A DNA stretch of 64,000 bases from an uncultured Clostridia bacterium (GCA_937880755.1 CALGRX010000020.1:170673-234672), one strand, 5' to 3'. Shown: positions 41,578 through 50,618, counted from the stretch's first letter. Program-made: numbers and translations. Notes: a model not told the origin generated them from the sequence alone.

Positions 41578-42249
41578 TCATTTTAGATGATTGTAAGGAC
41601 AAACGGAAATGCAAATTCCGCACACGCTACCCCTACCTATACTTTGGAAGTGTTCCTTCATATATCGAGAGCATTTTTCCGCATCGAGTATGCTGTCACG
41701 AGGCTGACCGCTTACGTAATCGTTGCCGACTATTGCTCCCGCGGGGCAAGCCTTGACGCACTCGTTGCACCCTCCGCAACCGTTGACGATAGGTTGGTTG
41801 GTCACGCCGAGAGGATAGTCGGTGAGCACGGTAGCAAGTCTAATCTTGCTACCCCACTGAGGCGTAACTAATAGTCCGCTCTTGCCTATCCAACCGCTAC
41901 CCGACAATACCGCCGCCGTCTTGTGAGGAAAAGCTCCCGCATATCTGTCGCTATCCGACGATTGAGAAGCAGGTATCATATAAGAGGTGTAGCCCAATCT
42001 TTGAAGATATGTCTGACAATAAAGTGCCAGCTGGTCGAGGCAAGCGTTGACTGTGCGATAGTGATGAAAATACTCGTACGTCGGCTTGTCGTCTATGCCT
42101 TGCAATATGTAATCGTTGAGTCGATATCCTATAGTAATTGCATAAGGAAAGCCCTTAGCTTGTTTTATTTCGCTCACGTCGCTAAAAGCAATGAGGCACG
42201 CGCCTTTATCGTAAAGATTGTCGTATAGTTTTTGAATTTGGTTGTCCAT
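41578..42249 (-). CDS. QueG-like double 4Fe-4S protein
   Basis: 223 residues. The C-terminal part has two ferredoxin-type clusters: CGGCNECVKACPAGAI and, after CSRYM, CGICISVCPYNHL. The middle SGSGWIGKSGLLVTPQWGSK matches the region found in epoxyqueuosine reductase relatives. The N-terminal domain is shorter than in QueG (about 380 residues), and the C-terminal HEAT repeats of QueG are missing. It is best called a QueG-related reductase of unknown substrate. A leaderless promoter sits before the ATG; no operon partners. Confidence 0.85.
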   Translation of the reverse strand: MDNQIQKLYDNLYDKGACLIAFSDVSEIKQAKGFPYAITIGYRLNDYILQGIDDKPTYEYFHHYRTVNACLDQLALYCQTYLQRLGYTSYMIPASQSSDSDRYAGAFPHKTAAVLSGSGWIGKSGLLVTPQWGSKIRLATVLTDYPLGVTNQPIVNGCGGCNECVKACPAGAIVGNDYVSGQPRDSILDAEKCSRYMKEHFQSIGRGSVCGICISVCPYNHLK

Positions 42250-42283
42250 AACTCAATTATATCTTATTTTCGATTTTTTGCAA
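42250..42283 (-). promoter_or_regulatory. Leaderless promoter of QueG-like gene
   Basis: On the minus strand TTGCAA (42283-42278), 16 bases, TATAAT (42261-42256), 6 bases, ATG at 42249. Confidence 0.7.
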
Positions 42284-42307
42284 CCAAAGATGTATAGTAA
42301 TGTCAAC

Positions 42308-42336
42308 GAAAAACGCAGACGGTAGATGGTCTGCGC
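42308..42336 (-). terminator. Terminator of the phosphate operon
   Basis: CGCAGAC / GTCTGCG stem with an eight-base loop, followed on the minus strand by TTTTTCG, 22 bases after the phoR stop. Confidence 0.85.
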
Positions 42337-42357
42337 TTGGAATATAGTTATTTTGAT

Positions 42358-44070
42358 TTATTTTTTGATATCTTTAGGGAAAGTAACCGTAACGGTTGTA
42401 CCCTCTCCGACCTTGCTAGTTATATACAAGTCGGCGTCGTACAATGCGCATATATGTTTGACGATTGCAAGCCCAAGTCCCGTGCCACCCGTCTTCTTGG
42501 AGCGAGATTTATCCACACGATAGAACCTCTCGCACAGCCTTGGTATATGTTCTTGTTCTATGCCTATGCCCGTATCTGACACTGCTAAGCGCACTTCGTC
42601 TTCGTTGTCGACTATATTGACGGCAATCTTACCGCCCTCCACGTTGTAATTGACTGCGTTAGAACAAAGATTTTCTACCAATTCGTATATCTTTTTGTAG
42701 TCGCCGTCCACACAACCTTCGCCTAGAATGGTGGCAACGACGCCCTTTTTGCTCATACTCTCCGCAAGTTCGGATATAGCTTCTTGAGCGACTTGTCGTA
42801 GGTCAACCTTGACATGACTCGCCGTACTATCCTCTCCCCTTTCGTATTGGCTGAGTTTGAGCATATCTCCGATAAGCGTAGATAATCTGGCGCTTTCTGT
42901 GTATATCCTCTCAACTTGCTTTTGCGACGTTTCGTCAAGCGTATGCTTGCTCATCAACAATTCCGACAATCCTTGCATTGCCGTTACGGGCGTTTTAAGT
43001 TCGTGCGAGGCATTGGCAAAAAATTCGCTACGCATCGTCGCCACTTGCTTTTGCTGAGTGACGTCGGTGATAATTACTACTCCCGCAACCACGCCTATCA
43101 GTTCTTCGTCTTTGATTTTTTTGGTTACGACTGCAAGCCACTTGTCGTGATAGAGGTATTCAAACGACTTTTCTTCCCCAAAGCCTTCGCGGATAGAGTC
43201 CAACAACTTGACGTCGTCGACTAGATAGACCAAATCTTTGTCGACAACCGACTGTTGTCCAAACAGCTCGCATGCACTCTCGTTGGCAAATACGATTTTT
43301 CCATTGCCGTCGACTGCTATTATGCCTTGCGCTACGTTGTCAAGCACGATATTGAGCTTTCGATGTTCTTGCTTGGTTTTATTGACGCTTTGCTCTATAC
43401 TGCTACTTAACTCGTTGATTTTGCTTAGTACCAAATATAATTCCGGCTCTTTCGAGTCGGTGACTATAGGCTTGTATTCTCCTTCTTTCAGACTCTTGAG
43501 GCTATATCCGATATCGGTAACCTTGGAAGAAAACCTACCGGCAATCACTCGTGCAATTACGGCGGAAGCAACGACTGCCACAACGACGACGGCAAGCATA
43601 ATAGGCACCGCCAACGCCATATATCCGTCTACGGTATCGCTCTTGACCGCCAATCTCACAACCACCGTTCGTTCGTCTTGCAAGGTGGTCTTTTGGGCGT
43701 AATAGGTCATTTTGCAACCAAAAGTCTGCGAGTATCTCTCCACTGCCGTAGGCTTATCCGCCAAGGCGCTGATTACCTCTTGTCGATCGGCGTGGTTCTC
43801 CAACCTACTAGCCGTGTCGCTCTCGTATAGGACTTGTCCTTCGGTATCCAAAACGGTAATTCGGAAGGCGTCGTCTCCGCGATATCTATCAAAAGATTCA
43901 AAGTCGCCGTCGTCCTTAATAAGCGAACATACCAAGTCAGTCTCCCTTTGCAATCTATCCTTTATCATCGACTTAGCGTTGAGATTGACCGCAATTACGC
44001 CTACGCAAAACATAACGGCTATAATTGCCAAAGCCAGACAAAATACTCTAACAAAAATCTTCTTTTTCAT
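42358..44070 (-). CDS. phoR: Phosphate-regulon type sensor histidine kinase
   Basis: 570 residues. An N-terminal helix, an extracytoplasmic sensor region (residues 30-150), a second helix around 160-180 (MLAVVVVAVVASAVIARVIA), a HAMP-like linker, a PAS domain (LDNVAQGIIAVDGNGKIVFA), and the phosphoacceptor FFANASHELKTPVTAMQG (His near 353). The ATPase follows with N-box (ENLCSNAVNYN), DTGIGI and GGTGLGLAIVKH. Position directly after phoP and phoU in the pst operon identifies it as PhoR. It overlaps phoP by 4 bases. Confidence 0.93.
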   Translation of the reverse strand: MKKKIFVRVFCLALAIIAVMFCVGVIAVNLNAKSMIKDRLQRETDLVCSLIKDDGDFESFDRYRGDDAFRITVLDTEGQVLYESDTASRLENHADRQEVISALADKPTAVERYSQTFGCKMTYYAQKTTLQDERTVVVRLAVKSDTVDGYMALAVPIMLAVVVVAVVASAVIARVIAGRFSSKVTDIGYSLKSLKEGEYKPIVTDSKEPELYLVLSKINELSSSIEQSVNKTKQEHRKLNIVLDNVAQGIIAVDGNGKIVFANESACELFGQQSVVDKDLVYLVDDVKLLDSIREGFGEEKSFEYLYHDKWLAVVTKKIKDEELIGVVAGVVIITDVTQQKQVATMRSEFFANASHELKTPVTAMQGLSELLMSKHTLDETSQKQVERIYTESARLSTLIGDMLKLSQYERGEDSTASHVKVDLRQVAQEAISELAESMSKKGVVATILGEGCVDGDYKKIYELVENLCSNAVNYNVEGGKIAVNIVDNEDEVRLAVSDTGIGIEQEHIPRLCERFYRVDKSRSKKTGGTGLGLAIVKHICALYDADLYITSKVGEGTTVTVTFPKDIKK

Positions 44071-44732
44071 ACTTCAAATCGGTATCCGACCCCTCTCACG
44101 GTAACGATACAGTCCTTTGCACCGATATCTTTGATTTTTTCTCTAATTTGAGCCACGTGCATATCTAGCGTACGAGTTTCGCCCATCCAATCTTCGCCCC
44201 AAACTTCTCTAAAGAGTTGTTCTCTCTCGACGGTAACTCCCGCGTTGGCGACGAGTAGTTTGAATAGTTTGAATTCTTTGAGCGTCAAGCCCAAATCTTT
44301 GCCCTCGTAATACGCCTTATACACGTTGTTGTCCACCTCGAATCCGCCCATACCCGTCACGTAAAGTTTGGCTCTACGCAAGTTGGTCTTGACTCTCGCA
44401 AGCAATTCTAGCACCGAAAAAGGCTTGGACATATAGTCGTCCGCCCCCTTGTTGAGCCCTTTGACGAAGCTCATCTCGTCCGACTTGGCACTGACGCATA
44501 TGACGGGGACTTTGACGTCGATTTGCCTAATTTTGGACAAAATAGTGTATCCGTCCATATCCGGCAACATTATATCCAAAATAATTAGGTCGGGCTTGAG
44601 GTCAAAAAAGGCGTCGAAAAAGTCCTTGCCGTTGTCAAACGCCCTTATATCGTAATCGTTTTCAAAAGCGCCCTCGTACACTTCGGTTATGCCCTCGTCG
44701 TCCTCTACTATATAAATCAACTCTTTCATCAA
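44067..44732 (-). CDS. phoP: OmpR/PhoB-family response regulator
   Basis: 221 residues. The receiver domain carries the acidic pair VEDDEG, phosphoacceptor DLIILDIMLPDMDGY (Asp near 55) and switch Lys in SKPFSVLELLARV. A winged-helix DNA-binding domain follows (LTLKEFKLFKLLVANAGVTV, RTLDMHVAQIREKI, VRGVGYRFEV). It overlaps phoU by 4 bases and its cognate kinase gene by 4. It is expected to activate pstS through direct repeats upstream (separate entry). Confidence 0.95.
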   Translation of the reverse strand: MMKELIYIVEDDEGITEVYEGAFENDYDIRAFDNGKDFFDAFFDLKPDLIILDIMLPDMDGYTILSKIRQIDVKVPVICVSAKSDEMSFVKGLNKGADDYMSKPFSVLELLARVKTNLRRAKLYVTGMGGFEVDNNVYKAYYEGKDLGLTLKEFKLFKLLVANAGVTVEREQLFREVWGEDWMGETRTLDMHVAQIREKIKDIGAKDCIVTVRGVGYRFEV

Positions 44733-45382
44733 AATTTTTTGTGTACTCCCGTTTGGTAATATTTAGTCCACTCCGCCACGTTGACGGCGTGGTCGCCTAT
44801 TCGCTCTAGATACTTGGCTATCATCATAAATTCGATAGCTTGGTCGGCGTTGTCGCCGTCTTGCTTGATTAGTTCTATCAAGTCGGCTTTGACCTTGACG
44901 AAAAGTTTGTCCATCTCGTCGTCCATAGCAATCACTTCGTCGGCTAGTCTTTCGTCGTCGTTGATGAAGGAATCCACGCTCGCCCTCGCCATGACTACGG
45001 CAAGCTTACCCATTGCGGTGATATGCGCTAACTTAACTACGTATCCGTCGCCCTGCATAGTGGATACGATATCGCCTATGTCGCTGGCTTGGTCGCCAAA
45101 CCTCTCGATATCCGTTATCATTTTGAGCATAGCAGACACCTCTCTAAAATCCTTGGCTACCGGCTGTTGTTTGAGCAAAATTCTCATACAACCTTGCTCG
45201 ATAGTCATCTCGTATTCGTCAATAATTTTGTCTGTCTGCGATATGCTTTTTCCCAACTCTTTGTCGTGATTTTCGATAGCCTGTATCGCGTTTTCTATCA
45301 TTTTTTCACTCAACCTGCACATCTCAACCATACGCGTTTTGAGACTGTCAAGTTGCTCTTCAAAATACTTCCTTACGCTCAT
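44729..45382 (-). CDS. phoU: Phosphate signalling protein PhoU
   Basis: 217 residues, two repeats of the three-helix PhoU bundle. It begins YFEEQLDSLKTRMVEMCRLS and contains the two metal-binding-type E/D(x)DD.. helices (DITDIERFGDQASDI-like at residues 88-104 and KYLERIGDHAVNVAEWTKYY at 188). It links the Pst transporter to PhoR to keep the regulon off when phosphate is plentiful. It has a separate promoter in the 45-base gap after pstB as well as its own GGAG. Confidence 0.96.
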   Translation of the reverse strand: MSVRKYFEEQLDSLKTRMVEMCRLSEKMIENAIQAIENHDKELGKSISQTDKIIDEYEMTIEQGCMRILLKQQPVAKDFREVSAMLKMITDIERFGDQASDIGDIVSTMQGDGYVVKLAHITAMGKLAVVMARASVDSFINDDERLADEVIAMDDEMDKLFVKVKADLIELIKQDGDNADQAIEFMMIAKYLERIGDHAVNVAEWTKYYQTGVHKKF

Positions 45383-45394
45383 CTGTTTATCTCC

Positions 45395-45423
45395 ATTATA
45401 TCATTGTTTTGTAGCTATATCAA
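45395..45423 (-). promoter_or_regulatory. Internal promoter before phoU
   Basis: On the minus strand TTGATA (45423-45418), 17 bases, TATAAT (45400-45395) with an extended TGA before it. It lies in the pstB-phoU gap and should give phoU-phoP-phoR basal expression independent of the phosphate-controlled pstS promoter. Confidence 0.75.
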
Positions 45424-45427
45424 CTAA

Positions 45428-46207
45428 TCAACCGAATCTACCCGTAATATATCTCTCGGTTTGCTCATGCTCAGGCGATGTAAAAATATCGTCGGTATCG
45501 CCGTACTCTATCAATTCTCCTAATAGAAAAAAGGCGGTTTTGTCGGCTATTCTGACGGCTTGTTGCATATTGTGTGTGACTATCACAACCGTCAAATCTT
45601 TTTTGAGTTCTTCCATCAACTCCTCTATCTTGCCCGTAGAAATTGGGTCGAGAGCCGACGTCGGTTCGTCCATCAACAGTATTTGCGGATTGGCGGCAAG
45701 CGAGCGCGCTATACATAGACGCTGTTGCTGTCCGCCCGACAAGCCCAAAGCCGACTGTCTGAGTCTATCCTTGAGTTCATCCCACATTGCCGCTTGACGG
45801 AGCGACTTTTCTACTATCTCGTCAAGCTTGGCTCGTGAAGTTATGCCGAAAGTGCGAGGTCCGTAAGCTATATTGTCATATATCGTCATGGGAAAAGGGT
45901 TGGGCTTTTGGAATACCATTCCCACGTTTTTTCGCAATTCGTTGACGTCGATTTTGCCGTAAATATCCACGTCGCCCATCAAAAATTCTCCTTCAATTTT
46001 GCAACCCTCCACGAGGTCGTTCATTCTATTGAAGCACTTGAGAAAGGTGGATTTGCCACAACCCGACGGACCTATAAAAGCCGTTACTTGCTTGGCAGGT
46101 ATCTCAATATTGATATTTTTGAGAGCTTGAAAATCTCCATACCATAGGTTGGCGTCTTTGACACTCAAGTTTTGTCCAAACCTTGTCGTATTTTTGTCCT
46201 TTTTCAT
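45428..46207 (-). CDS. pstB: Phosphate ABC transporter ATP-binding protein
   Basis: 259 residues, standard length. Walker A is FIGPSGCGKSTFLKCFN, the Q-loop is GMVFQKPNPFPMTIYDN, the signature is LSGGQQQRLCIARSLA, Walker B is ILLMDEPTSALDP, and the switch His is in VTHNMQQAVR. PNPFP and the DNIAYG region are typical of PstB. It overlaps the fused permease gene by 4 bases. Confidence 0.97.
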   Translation of the reverse strand: MKKDKNTTRFGQNLSVKDANLWYGDFQALKNINIEIPAKQVTAFIGPSGCGKSTFLKCFNRMNDLVEGCKIEGEFLMGDVDIYGKIDVNELRKNVGMVFQKPNPFPMTIYDNIAYGPRTFGITSRAKLDEIVEKSLRQAAMWDELKDRLRQSALGLSGGQQQRLCIARSLAANPQILLMDEPTSALDPISTGKIEELMEELKKDLTVVIVTHNMQQAVRIADKTAFFLLGELIEYGDTDDIFTSPEHEQTERYITGRFG

Positions 46208-48048
46208 CTTTTTTCTCCTTTGAGTCTCCTATTGAGCCTACTTGCAATCAGCTCGGCTAGAAGATTGAGCACTAGCACCACGACTATCAAAACTACCGCA
46301 GTTGCGTAAGCCTCGTTGACGTACCAACCCTCTCCCGACAATCTATATAATGCAACTGCCAAGGTTGCGTTGGAATCTAGATAACTGCTAGGAACAGCCG
46401 AAATAACCGAACCCATAGTATATATAAACGGTGCAGATTCGCTTATTACCCTACCCATACTAAGTATTATAGCGGATACTATGCCGGGCATTGCCGACGG
46501 CAAGACTACGGAAAAAATTGTCCTCAACTTGCCCGCGCCTAGCGCAAAACTACCTTCTCTCAGTCCACCTTCTACCGATTTTAGGCTCTCTTGCGTAGAC
46601 CTAACTATCGTAGGCAACAACATTATGCTTACGGTTAGAGATCCCGCCAATATCGAACTAGTACCATTGACGAGCGCAACGAATGTTATCATTCCGAAGA
46701 GTCCGTAAACTATCGAAGGCACACCGTTGAGAATATCTATCGCACCTTGGATAACCTTGACGATCCATGATTTTTTGGATGCGTATTCGTTGAGAAAGAT
46801 TGCCGTGCCTATCCCGATAGGTATCGCAATAATCAAGCTAAGAAAAACCGTCATCAACGTAGTGACTATCGAAGGCAATATCGTAACTTGTTCGCTGTCA
46901 AACTTATATTTACCAAACAGTAAAGAAGGATTTTGTATAAGAAACGGCGTGCCTTTGACAAGAATAAACCCTATCACCAGCACCAAAACAACGGCAGACG
47001 TCACTCCCGCACCTATCGACGCTACTTTGCCAATATTGGGGGTGTTGAGAAGGTATCTGACTCTTTGCCTTGCATCTTGAAACGCCGATATAAATTTGCG
47101 CAATTTGACGTTGGCGACGCTAGGATTTTTATAATTACTCTTTTTGCTTGATTGTGAAGTAATTTTTGACACTGCCTTCTTGGATATAACGGAAAAAATC
47201 ACGTTGACCAGCGTAACGAACAACAACAGTATTACACCCGTAGCCACCAACGCGCCTTGTTGCACTTCGCCCGCATATCCCATCTCCATAACGATATTGG
47301 CAGTCATAACTCTAAAACTGTTGAATAGGCTTTGAGGATAAGCCACGGAATTGCCCGCAACCATAACTACCGCCATGGTTTCTCCCAACGCTCTGCCAAT
47401 TCCCAGCACCAGCGAAGCCGTGACGCCCGACCGCGCAGCCCTTGTCATAACGCCGAATACCGCTCCCGTATGAGTCGCGCCTATTGCCAACGCACCTTCA
47501 TAAAAGCTCCTTGGCACCGCATTGAACGACGTCACAGACAGGGATACTATCGTCGGCATAATCATAATGCCGAGTATGAGCGAAGTAGCGAGAAGTCCGC
47601 TACCGTTGTTAGGCGCAAAGTCGGCGAGTAACGGAAGTAAAAATACTATGCCGAAAAATCCGTACACCACGCTTGGTATACCCGCCAAAAGATTGATGAC
47701 GGAAGAAAAGACTTTTTTGAGTTTTTTCGGACAATAAAACGATATAAATACCGCCGTAAAGTAACCTAGGCTTCCGCCTATAAGCAGCGCTCCCGCCGTC
47801 GCGGCAAGCGTCGATATTATCATCTTGAATATACCGTAACTGCCCGCAAGCGTCGTTGAATCCAATTTGTCAAGTCTATCAGGCGACCACACGTCACCCG
47901 TCACGAATTGGAAAAATCCTATTTTGTTTAGCGCCGGTATACTCTTGATAAGCATAAAGGCAAATATGGCTACAACGGCGATTATGCAAATAACCGCCGA
48001 AGTAGCAAAAAATATCTTACCTATTTTTTCTTTTAGTTTCGTGTTCAT
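46204..48048 (-). CDS. Fused phosphate ABC permease PstC-PstA
   Basis: 614 residues in one open frame where two permeases of about 290 each are usual. Residues 1-300 are PstC-like (FQFVTGDVWSPDRLDKLDST, LLAGIPSVVYGFFGIVFLLP, ALGETMAVVMVAGN). A basic, Ser/Asn-rich linker covers about 295-335. Residues 335-614 are PstA-like (ILNGVPSIVYGLFGMITFVA, LREGSFALGAGKLRTIFSVV, ISESAPFIYTMG). Both EAA-type cytoplasmic loops are present, so a single chain can replace the PstC/PstA heterodimer. It begins one base after the pstS stop and overlaps pstB. No trace of a stop or ribosome site in the linker region was seen. Confidence 0.93.
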   Translation of the reverse strand: MNTKLKEKIGKIFFATSAVICIIAVVAIFAFMLIKSIPALNKIGFFQFVTGDVWSPDRLDKLDSTTLAGSYGIFKMIISTLAATAGALLIGGSLGYFTAVFISFYCPKKLKKVFSSVINLLAGIPSVVYGFFGIVFLLPLLADFAPNNGSGLLATSLILGIMIMPTIVSLSVTSFNAVPRSFYEGALAIGATHTGAVFGVMTRAARSGVTASLVLGIGRALGETMAVVMVAGNSVAYPQSLFNSFRVMTANIVMEMGYAGEVQQGALVATGVILLLFVTLVNVIFSVISKKAVSKITSQSSKKSNYKNPSVANVKLRKFISAFQDARQRVRYLLNTPNIGKVASIGAGVTSAVVLVLVIGFILVKGTPFLIQNPSLLFGKYKFDSEQVTILPSIVTTLMTVFLSLIIAIPIGIGTAIFLNEYASKKSWIVKVIQGAIDILNGVPSIVYGLFGMITFVALVNGTSSILAGSLTVSIMLLPTIVRSTQESLKSVEGGLREGSFALGAGKLRTIFSVVLPSAMPGIVSAIILSMGRVISESAPFIYTMGSVISAVPSSYLDSNATLAVALYRLSGEGWYVNEAYATAVVLIVVVLVLNLLAELIASRLNRRLKGEKR

Positions 48049-48049
48049 A

Positions 48050-48994
48050 TTAACCGTTCAACTGACTGAATTTGACGATTTTTCCGCTAAAGATATCGTA
48101 CAACTGACCAAGTGTCAAATCGTTTACAGCGTTGTTTTGTACGTTGACGATAACCGCAACCGCATCGAGACATACGTTGAAGCTGTCAATACCATCTTCG
48201 TTAACGGCTGCGCTAGACAATCCTATTACATTACCGTTTTGGTCGTTTGCTACCGCGCTCTTACCTACGGAAGAACCTTGCAAGTCGAGAGTGAATAATT
48301 CGTCGGCATTTCTACCGTACAAGCTAGCGTAACCTGCCATAGCTTTCTTGATAAACTTTTCCATAGAAGTCGAGCCGTTGATTACCACTTTGTCGCCTTG
48401 TGGAAGTTCTGACTTTGGAGTAAAATCTTCGACCTGTATTGGGTTTTTGCCTCTTTTAGCAGGTTCATCAAGGAAGATACAGCCCGCCTCTTTGGCATGA
48501 GTAGCGCTTGCGTCGCTCTTGAGATAGCTAAGAAAATCCTTAGCCAAATCGCTAAGCGTAACACTAGAATTGGTCATTATTACGAAAGGCCTTTGAATGG
48601 AATACGTGCCGTCGAGTACGCTGCCTGCAGACGGTGTAACGCCACCGACTTTGAGCACTTTGACGGTATCGTTGACCGAACCGAGCGAAACGTAACCTAT
48701 TGCGTTGACGTCGGTTGCCACCTTGCTGAGTACGTTGCCCGTCTCCTTTTGAATATCAGCGGTAGAGGTGGTGTTGTAAACCTTTTTGCCATCAACTTTC
48801 ATCTCCAAATAGTTGCCTGCCCCGTCGGTGACAACCTTGTCAAATGCTTCTCTCGTTCCACTACCTTGTTCTCTTGCAACGACGGTGATATTCTTTTCTT
48901 CTCCTACGCCGCATGCGCTCAATAGAACGAATGAGCATATCATCGTTGCTATCATTGCAATAATTGCTACAATCTTTTTAATCGAATTTTTCAT
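48050..48994 (-). CDS. pstS: Phosphate-binding lipoprotein PstS
   Basis: 314 residues. Signal with lipobox LLSACG, the Cys near residue 29. Mature domain motifs are REQGSGTREAF near 50, the STADIQKETGNVLSKVATDV region and VINGSTSMEKFIKKAM, the last being the second phosphate-binding Ser/Thr loop of PstS. It captures phosphate at the membrane surface for the PstCAB transporter. The ATG at 48994 is set by AAAGGAGAAATACA; 37 extra upstream codons run through the Pho-box and promoter region and are rejected. First gene of the operon. Confidence 0.95.
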   Translation of the reverse strand: MKNSIKKIVAIIAMIATMICSFVLLSACGVGEEKNITVVAREQGSGTREAFDKVVTDGAGNYLEMKVDGKKVYNTTSTADIQKETGNVLSKVATDVNAIGYVSLGSVNDTVKVLKVGGVTPSAGSVLDGTYSIQRPFVIMTNSSVTLSDLAKDFLSYLKSDASATHAKEAGCIFLDEPAKRGKNPIQVEDFTPKSELPQGDKVVINGSTSMEKFIKKAMAGYASLYGRNADELFTLDLQGSSVGKSAVANDQNGNVIGLSSAAVNEDGIDSFNVCLDAVAVIVNVQNNAVNDLTLGQLYDIFSGKIVKFSQLNG

Positions 48995-49024
48995 TGTATT
49001 TCTCCTTTTTTTGTTGTCGACTTG

Positions 49025-49090
49025 ATTATAGAATTTCGCAACACTTACAACTATCACCTTTGTGTAGGAAGAACGTAAGTTTTTTGTAAA
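49025..49090 (-). promoter_or_regulatory. Pho-box-like direct repeats and promoter of pstS
   Basis: On the minus strand, four six-base units start every 11 bases: TTTACA (49090), CTTACG (49079), CCTACA (49068), GTGATA (49057). TATAAT lies at 49030-49025 without a good -35. Eleven-base spacing of TT(A/C)ACA-like units is the arrangement recognised by PhoP in Gram-positives. The last two units are degenerate. Confidence 0.65.
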
Positions 49091-49103
49091 CTCAAAAATG
49101 TGC

Positions 49104-49130
49104 AAAAAAACAGCCGTCCTTGCGAACGGC
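49104..49130 (-). terminator. Terminator of guaB
   Basis: GCCGT / ACGGC stem with an eight-base loop, followed by TGTTTTTTTG on the minus strand. Confidence 0.85.
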
Positions 49131-49163
49131 CGATTGTCTATTATTTCGTTTTGACGATTGGTC

Positions 49164-50618
49164 TTAACCTTTGGTAGAATAGTTAGGAGCTTCTTTGGTG
49201 ATATTGATGTCGTGTGGGTGGCTTTCCACGAGAGCGGCGCTGGAAATCTTGACGAACTGAGATTCCTTACGCAGTTTCTCGATATTGCTCATACCGCAAT
49301 ATCCCATACCCGATCTGAGACCGCCCATGAGTTGGTAGATAACGTCGGATACGCTTCCTCTGAACGGTACTCGACCTTCGACTCCTTCCGGTACGAGCTT
49401 CTTGGAGTTGGTCTGGAAATATCTATCCTTGCTACCTGCCGCCATTGCGCCGAGAGAGCCCATTCCTCTATATACCTTGTAGCTTCTGCCTTGGAAAATC
49501 TCTATATCGCCTGGGGTCTCCTCGGTACCTGCGAACAAGCTACCGAGCATTACCGCGCTTGCGCCTGCACCTAAAGCTTTGACGATATCGCCCGAATATT
49601 TGATACCGCCGTCGGCGATAATTCTTTTGCCGAGCTTGTCTGCCATCTCGGCGCAGTCCATAACAGCGGTGACTTGAGGCACACCGATACCCGCAATGAT
49701 ACGGGTGGTACAAATGGAGCCCGGTCCTATACCTACTTTGACTACGTCAGCGCCGTTGTCGATGAGCGCCTTGGTAGCTTCGGCGGTAGCCACGTTGCCC
49801 ACGATTAGAGGAAGACTCGGATATTGTTTCTTGACTTTGGCAACCGTGTCGAGTACGCCCTTACTGTGTCCGTGAGCCGTGTCGATAGTAACTATATCGA
49901 CTTTGGCGTTGACTAGTGCCGATACTCTATCGATAATGTCCGCCGTCACGCCTACCGCAGCGCCTGCCAACAATCTGCCGTTGGCGTCCTTGGCGCTGTT
50001 AGGGTATTTGATAGCCTTCTCGATATCTTTGATTGTTATGAGTCCTTTGAGATTGAAGTCCTCGTCCACCAAAGGCAACTTCTCTATTCTGTGAGCGGCA
50101 AGTATGCCTTGCGCTTGCTCCAAAGTCGTGCCGACGGGTGCGGTAACGAGTCCGTCCTTAGTCATACAGTCGCCGATACGCTTGGTCATATCCGTCTCAA
50201 ATCTTAGGTCACGGTTGGTGATGATGCCGACGAGCTTGCCGTTTACGGTAACGGGTACGCCACTGATACGGAATCTGCGCATGAGATTGTTGGCGTCCTC
50301 CAGAGTGTTGTCGGGTCCCAAAGAAAAGGGATTGGTAATGACACCGTTTTCGCTTCTCTTAACCTTATCCACTTGCTCGGCTTGCGCTTCGATAGTCATA
50401 TTCTTATGAATCATACCTATACCGCCCTCTCTTGCAACAGCAATGGCAAGTTCGTATTCGGTAACCGTGTCCATCGAGGCACTTAGAAGTGGGATATTGA
50501 GATTGATACCGTCGCACAACTTGGTCGACAAATCTACCTGATGAGGCAAAACTTCCGAATATCTCGGAATGAGCAAAACGTCGTCAAAAGTCAAACCTTC
50601 TTTCAAAATCTTTGACAT
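49164..50618 (-). CDS. guaB: IMP dehydrogenase
   Basis: Oxidises IMP to XMP in guanine nucleotide synthesis, 484 residues. It has LTFDDVLLIPRYSEVLP at the start, two CBS domains (about residues 95-205; TVNGKLVGIITNRDLRF, LPLVDEDFNLKGLITIKDI), the catalytic GIGPGSICTTRIIAG with the active Cys, and the flap YRGMGSLGAM. The start at 50618 has AAAGGAGAA upstream; the frame is open 20 codons further through the ribosome site. The promoter is TTGACT-17-TAAAAT (50678-50650). No purine riboswitch visible in the leader. Confidence 0.97.
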   Translation of the reverse strand: MSKILKEGLTFDDVLLIPRYSEVLPHQVDLSTKLCDGINLNIPLLSASMDTVTEYELAIAVAREGGIGMIHKNMTIEAQAEQVDKVKRSENGVITNPFSLGPDNTLEDANNLMRRFRISGVPVTVNGKLVGIITNRDLRFETDMTKRIGDCMTKDGLVTAPVGTTLEQAQGILAAHRIEKLPLVDEDFNLKGLITIKDIEKAIKYPNSAKDANGRLLAGAAVGVTADIIDRVSALVNAKVDIVTIDTAHGHSKGVLDTVAKVKKQYPSLPLIVGNVATAEATKALIDNGADVVKVGIGPGSICTTRIIAGIGVPQVTAVMDCAEMADKLGKRIIADGGIKYSGDIVKALGAGASAVMLGSLFAGTEETPGDIEIFQGRSYKVYRGMGSLGAMAAGSKDRYFQTNSKKLVPEGVEGRVPFRGSVSDVIYQLMGGLRSGMGYCGMSNIEKLRKESQFVKISSAALVESHPHDINITKEAPNYSTKG

